From NCBI RefSeq assembly GCF_004122035.1, contig NZ_SAXA01000001.1:434001-498000 (forward strand): 64,000 bases of DNA, given 5' to 3'. Below the pieces are notes generated by a model. That model saw nothing but the letters and a program-made list of their open reading frames with translations, had not been told where the DNA came from and made no database searches. Position 1 is the stretch's first letter. Every line of letters begins with the position of its first letter. Below, one piece after another: positions 63,325 through 64,000 of this stretch. The translations under genes and the position numbers were made by a program. This DNA is from Ancylomarina salipaludis (lineage in GTDB: Bacteria > Bacteroidota > Bacteroidia > Bacteroidales > Marinifilaceae).

Positions 63325-63978
63325 TTACATTTCCATAATGGTTTTCACAACATTCTCAGCACCTTCTCCAATTTGAGCAATGGTAGCATCAAGCATATAA
63401 CAAGGCGTGGTCACAATTTTATTTTTGGCATCAACAACCACTTCGCCATGTCCGGCTTGTTTATGATGAGAACCCATCGCCTGAATTGCTCCTGCAGTTC
63501 CTTCGTCATGTCCTATGGTTACCTCTGCACCAGTAATAACTTTAGCAATTAAAGCCGGAGCAATGCAAAGAGCAGCAATTGGTTTTGATGCTGCGTGCAT
63601 AGCTTTCAAAACCTTTTCAACACCTGAATTCACCTTACAATCAGCCCCATCGAAAGCCAATGAGCACAGATTTTTAGCCACTCCAAATCCACCAGGAAAT
63701 AAAATCGCATCAAAATCCTTGGCATCAAATTCAGCTAAATCTTTTATCTTCCCTCGGGCAATTCTTGCCGATTCAACCAAAACATTTCGAGTCTCAGTCA
63801 TCTCTTCACCGGTAATATGGTTCACTACATGATGCTGATTGATATTAGGAGCAAAAATTTGGTACTCTCCCCCATTCTTAGAAATTGCATACAATGAAAG
63901 TGTCGCTTCATGAATTTCAGATCCATCATACACACCTGAACCAGATAATACCACTGCAATTTTCTTATTTGTTTTCAT
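63325..63978 (-). CDS. elbB: Isoprenoid-biosynthesis glyoxalase-like ElbB (DJ-1/PfpI fold)
   Basis: The 217-residue protein has the ElbB motifs SGSGVYDGSEIHEA, LFPGGFGVAKNL and the nucleophile elbow AALCIAPAL with its cysteine (about 138). ElbB (YhbL) has glyoxalase activity and is linked to carotenoid yield in E. coli, but its natural role is uncertain. The protein is complete, and its start codon lies only 22 nt from the window edge. Confidence 0.93.
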   Translation of the reverse strand: MKTNKKIAVVLSGSGVYDGSEIHEATLSLYAISKNGGEYQIFAPNINQHHVVNHITGEEMTETRNVLVESARIARGKIKDLAEFDAKDFDAILFPGGFGVAKNLCSLAFDGADCKVNSGVEKVLKAMHAASKPIAALCIAPALIAKVITGAEVTIGHDEGTAGAIQAMGSHHKQAGHGEVVVDAKNKIVTTPCYMLDATIAQIGEGAENVVKTIMEM

Positions 63979-64000
63979 ATGCTTAGATTTTGTTTTTTTT

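Overview
The window is a gene-dense, AT-rich stretch of a Bacteroidota chromosome. The evidence is type IX secretion genes (gldJ, porU, porV), Bacteroidota-type promoters (TTG, about 17-20 nt, TAnnTTTG), few Shine-Dalgarno sequences, and families typical of the phylum (DUF4294, fused CcsBA, the NrfHA/ResB/CcsA locus). Rex, NrfHA nitrite reductase and arginine deiminase suggest a facultative or anaerobic lifestyle, perhaps a marine Marinilabiliales-type organism. The genus cannot be fixed from the sequence. I saw no rRNA, tRNA, IS element, CRISPR array or prophage.

Layout. 1-2.5 kb: the tail of rlmN, a LacI regulator and a formimidoylglutamase. 2.6-10.8 kb: an ion and envelope region with two tandem ClC proteins, a small DNA-binding protein, a K+ channel, and a membrane protein/winged-helix regulator/CreD group carrying two copies of one palindromic operator. 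10.8-20.8 kb: pentapeptide protein, Rex, FolC, then a forward run of PhoH, Ppx/GppA, MtaB, inositol phosphatase, acyltransferase and glycosyltransferase. 20.8-30.3 kb: Gdx/SugE, MurF and GldJ on the minus strand, divergent from PorU, PorV and IspF. 30.3-38 kb: CoA-binding protein, thioredoxin, LemA with two TPM proteins and CapA, a minus-strand MerR/Nif3/zinc-ribbon operon, and an M23 peptidase divergent from alaS.

40.9-52 kb is the most unusual part. It holds an orphan KAP-type P-loop NTPase with a hairpin at its start codon, then an 11-copy, indel-free 21-bp minisatellite. Next comes a respiratory nitrite-ammonification locus (porin, NrfH, NrfA, ResB, CcsA), divergent from a second, fused CcsBA. 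52-64 kb is mostly housekeeping: RlmB, prolyl oligopeptidase, deoxynucleoside kinase, an apparently highly expressed TPR lipoprotein, a STAS-like/HATPase protein, a SPOUT methylase, arginine deiminase, DUF4294 and ElbB.

The best candidates for something undescribed are the heptad-encoding minisatellite beside the KAP NTPase, the shared operator linking the winged-helix regulator to CreD, the tandem channel-like ClC pair, and the orphan STAS-like/HATPase protein. Nothing here is proven to be a new system. Functions are assigned by recognising motifs, without database searches.
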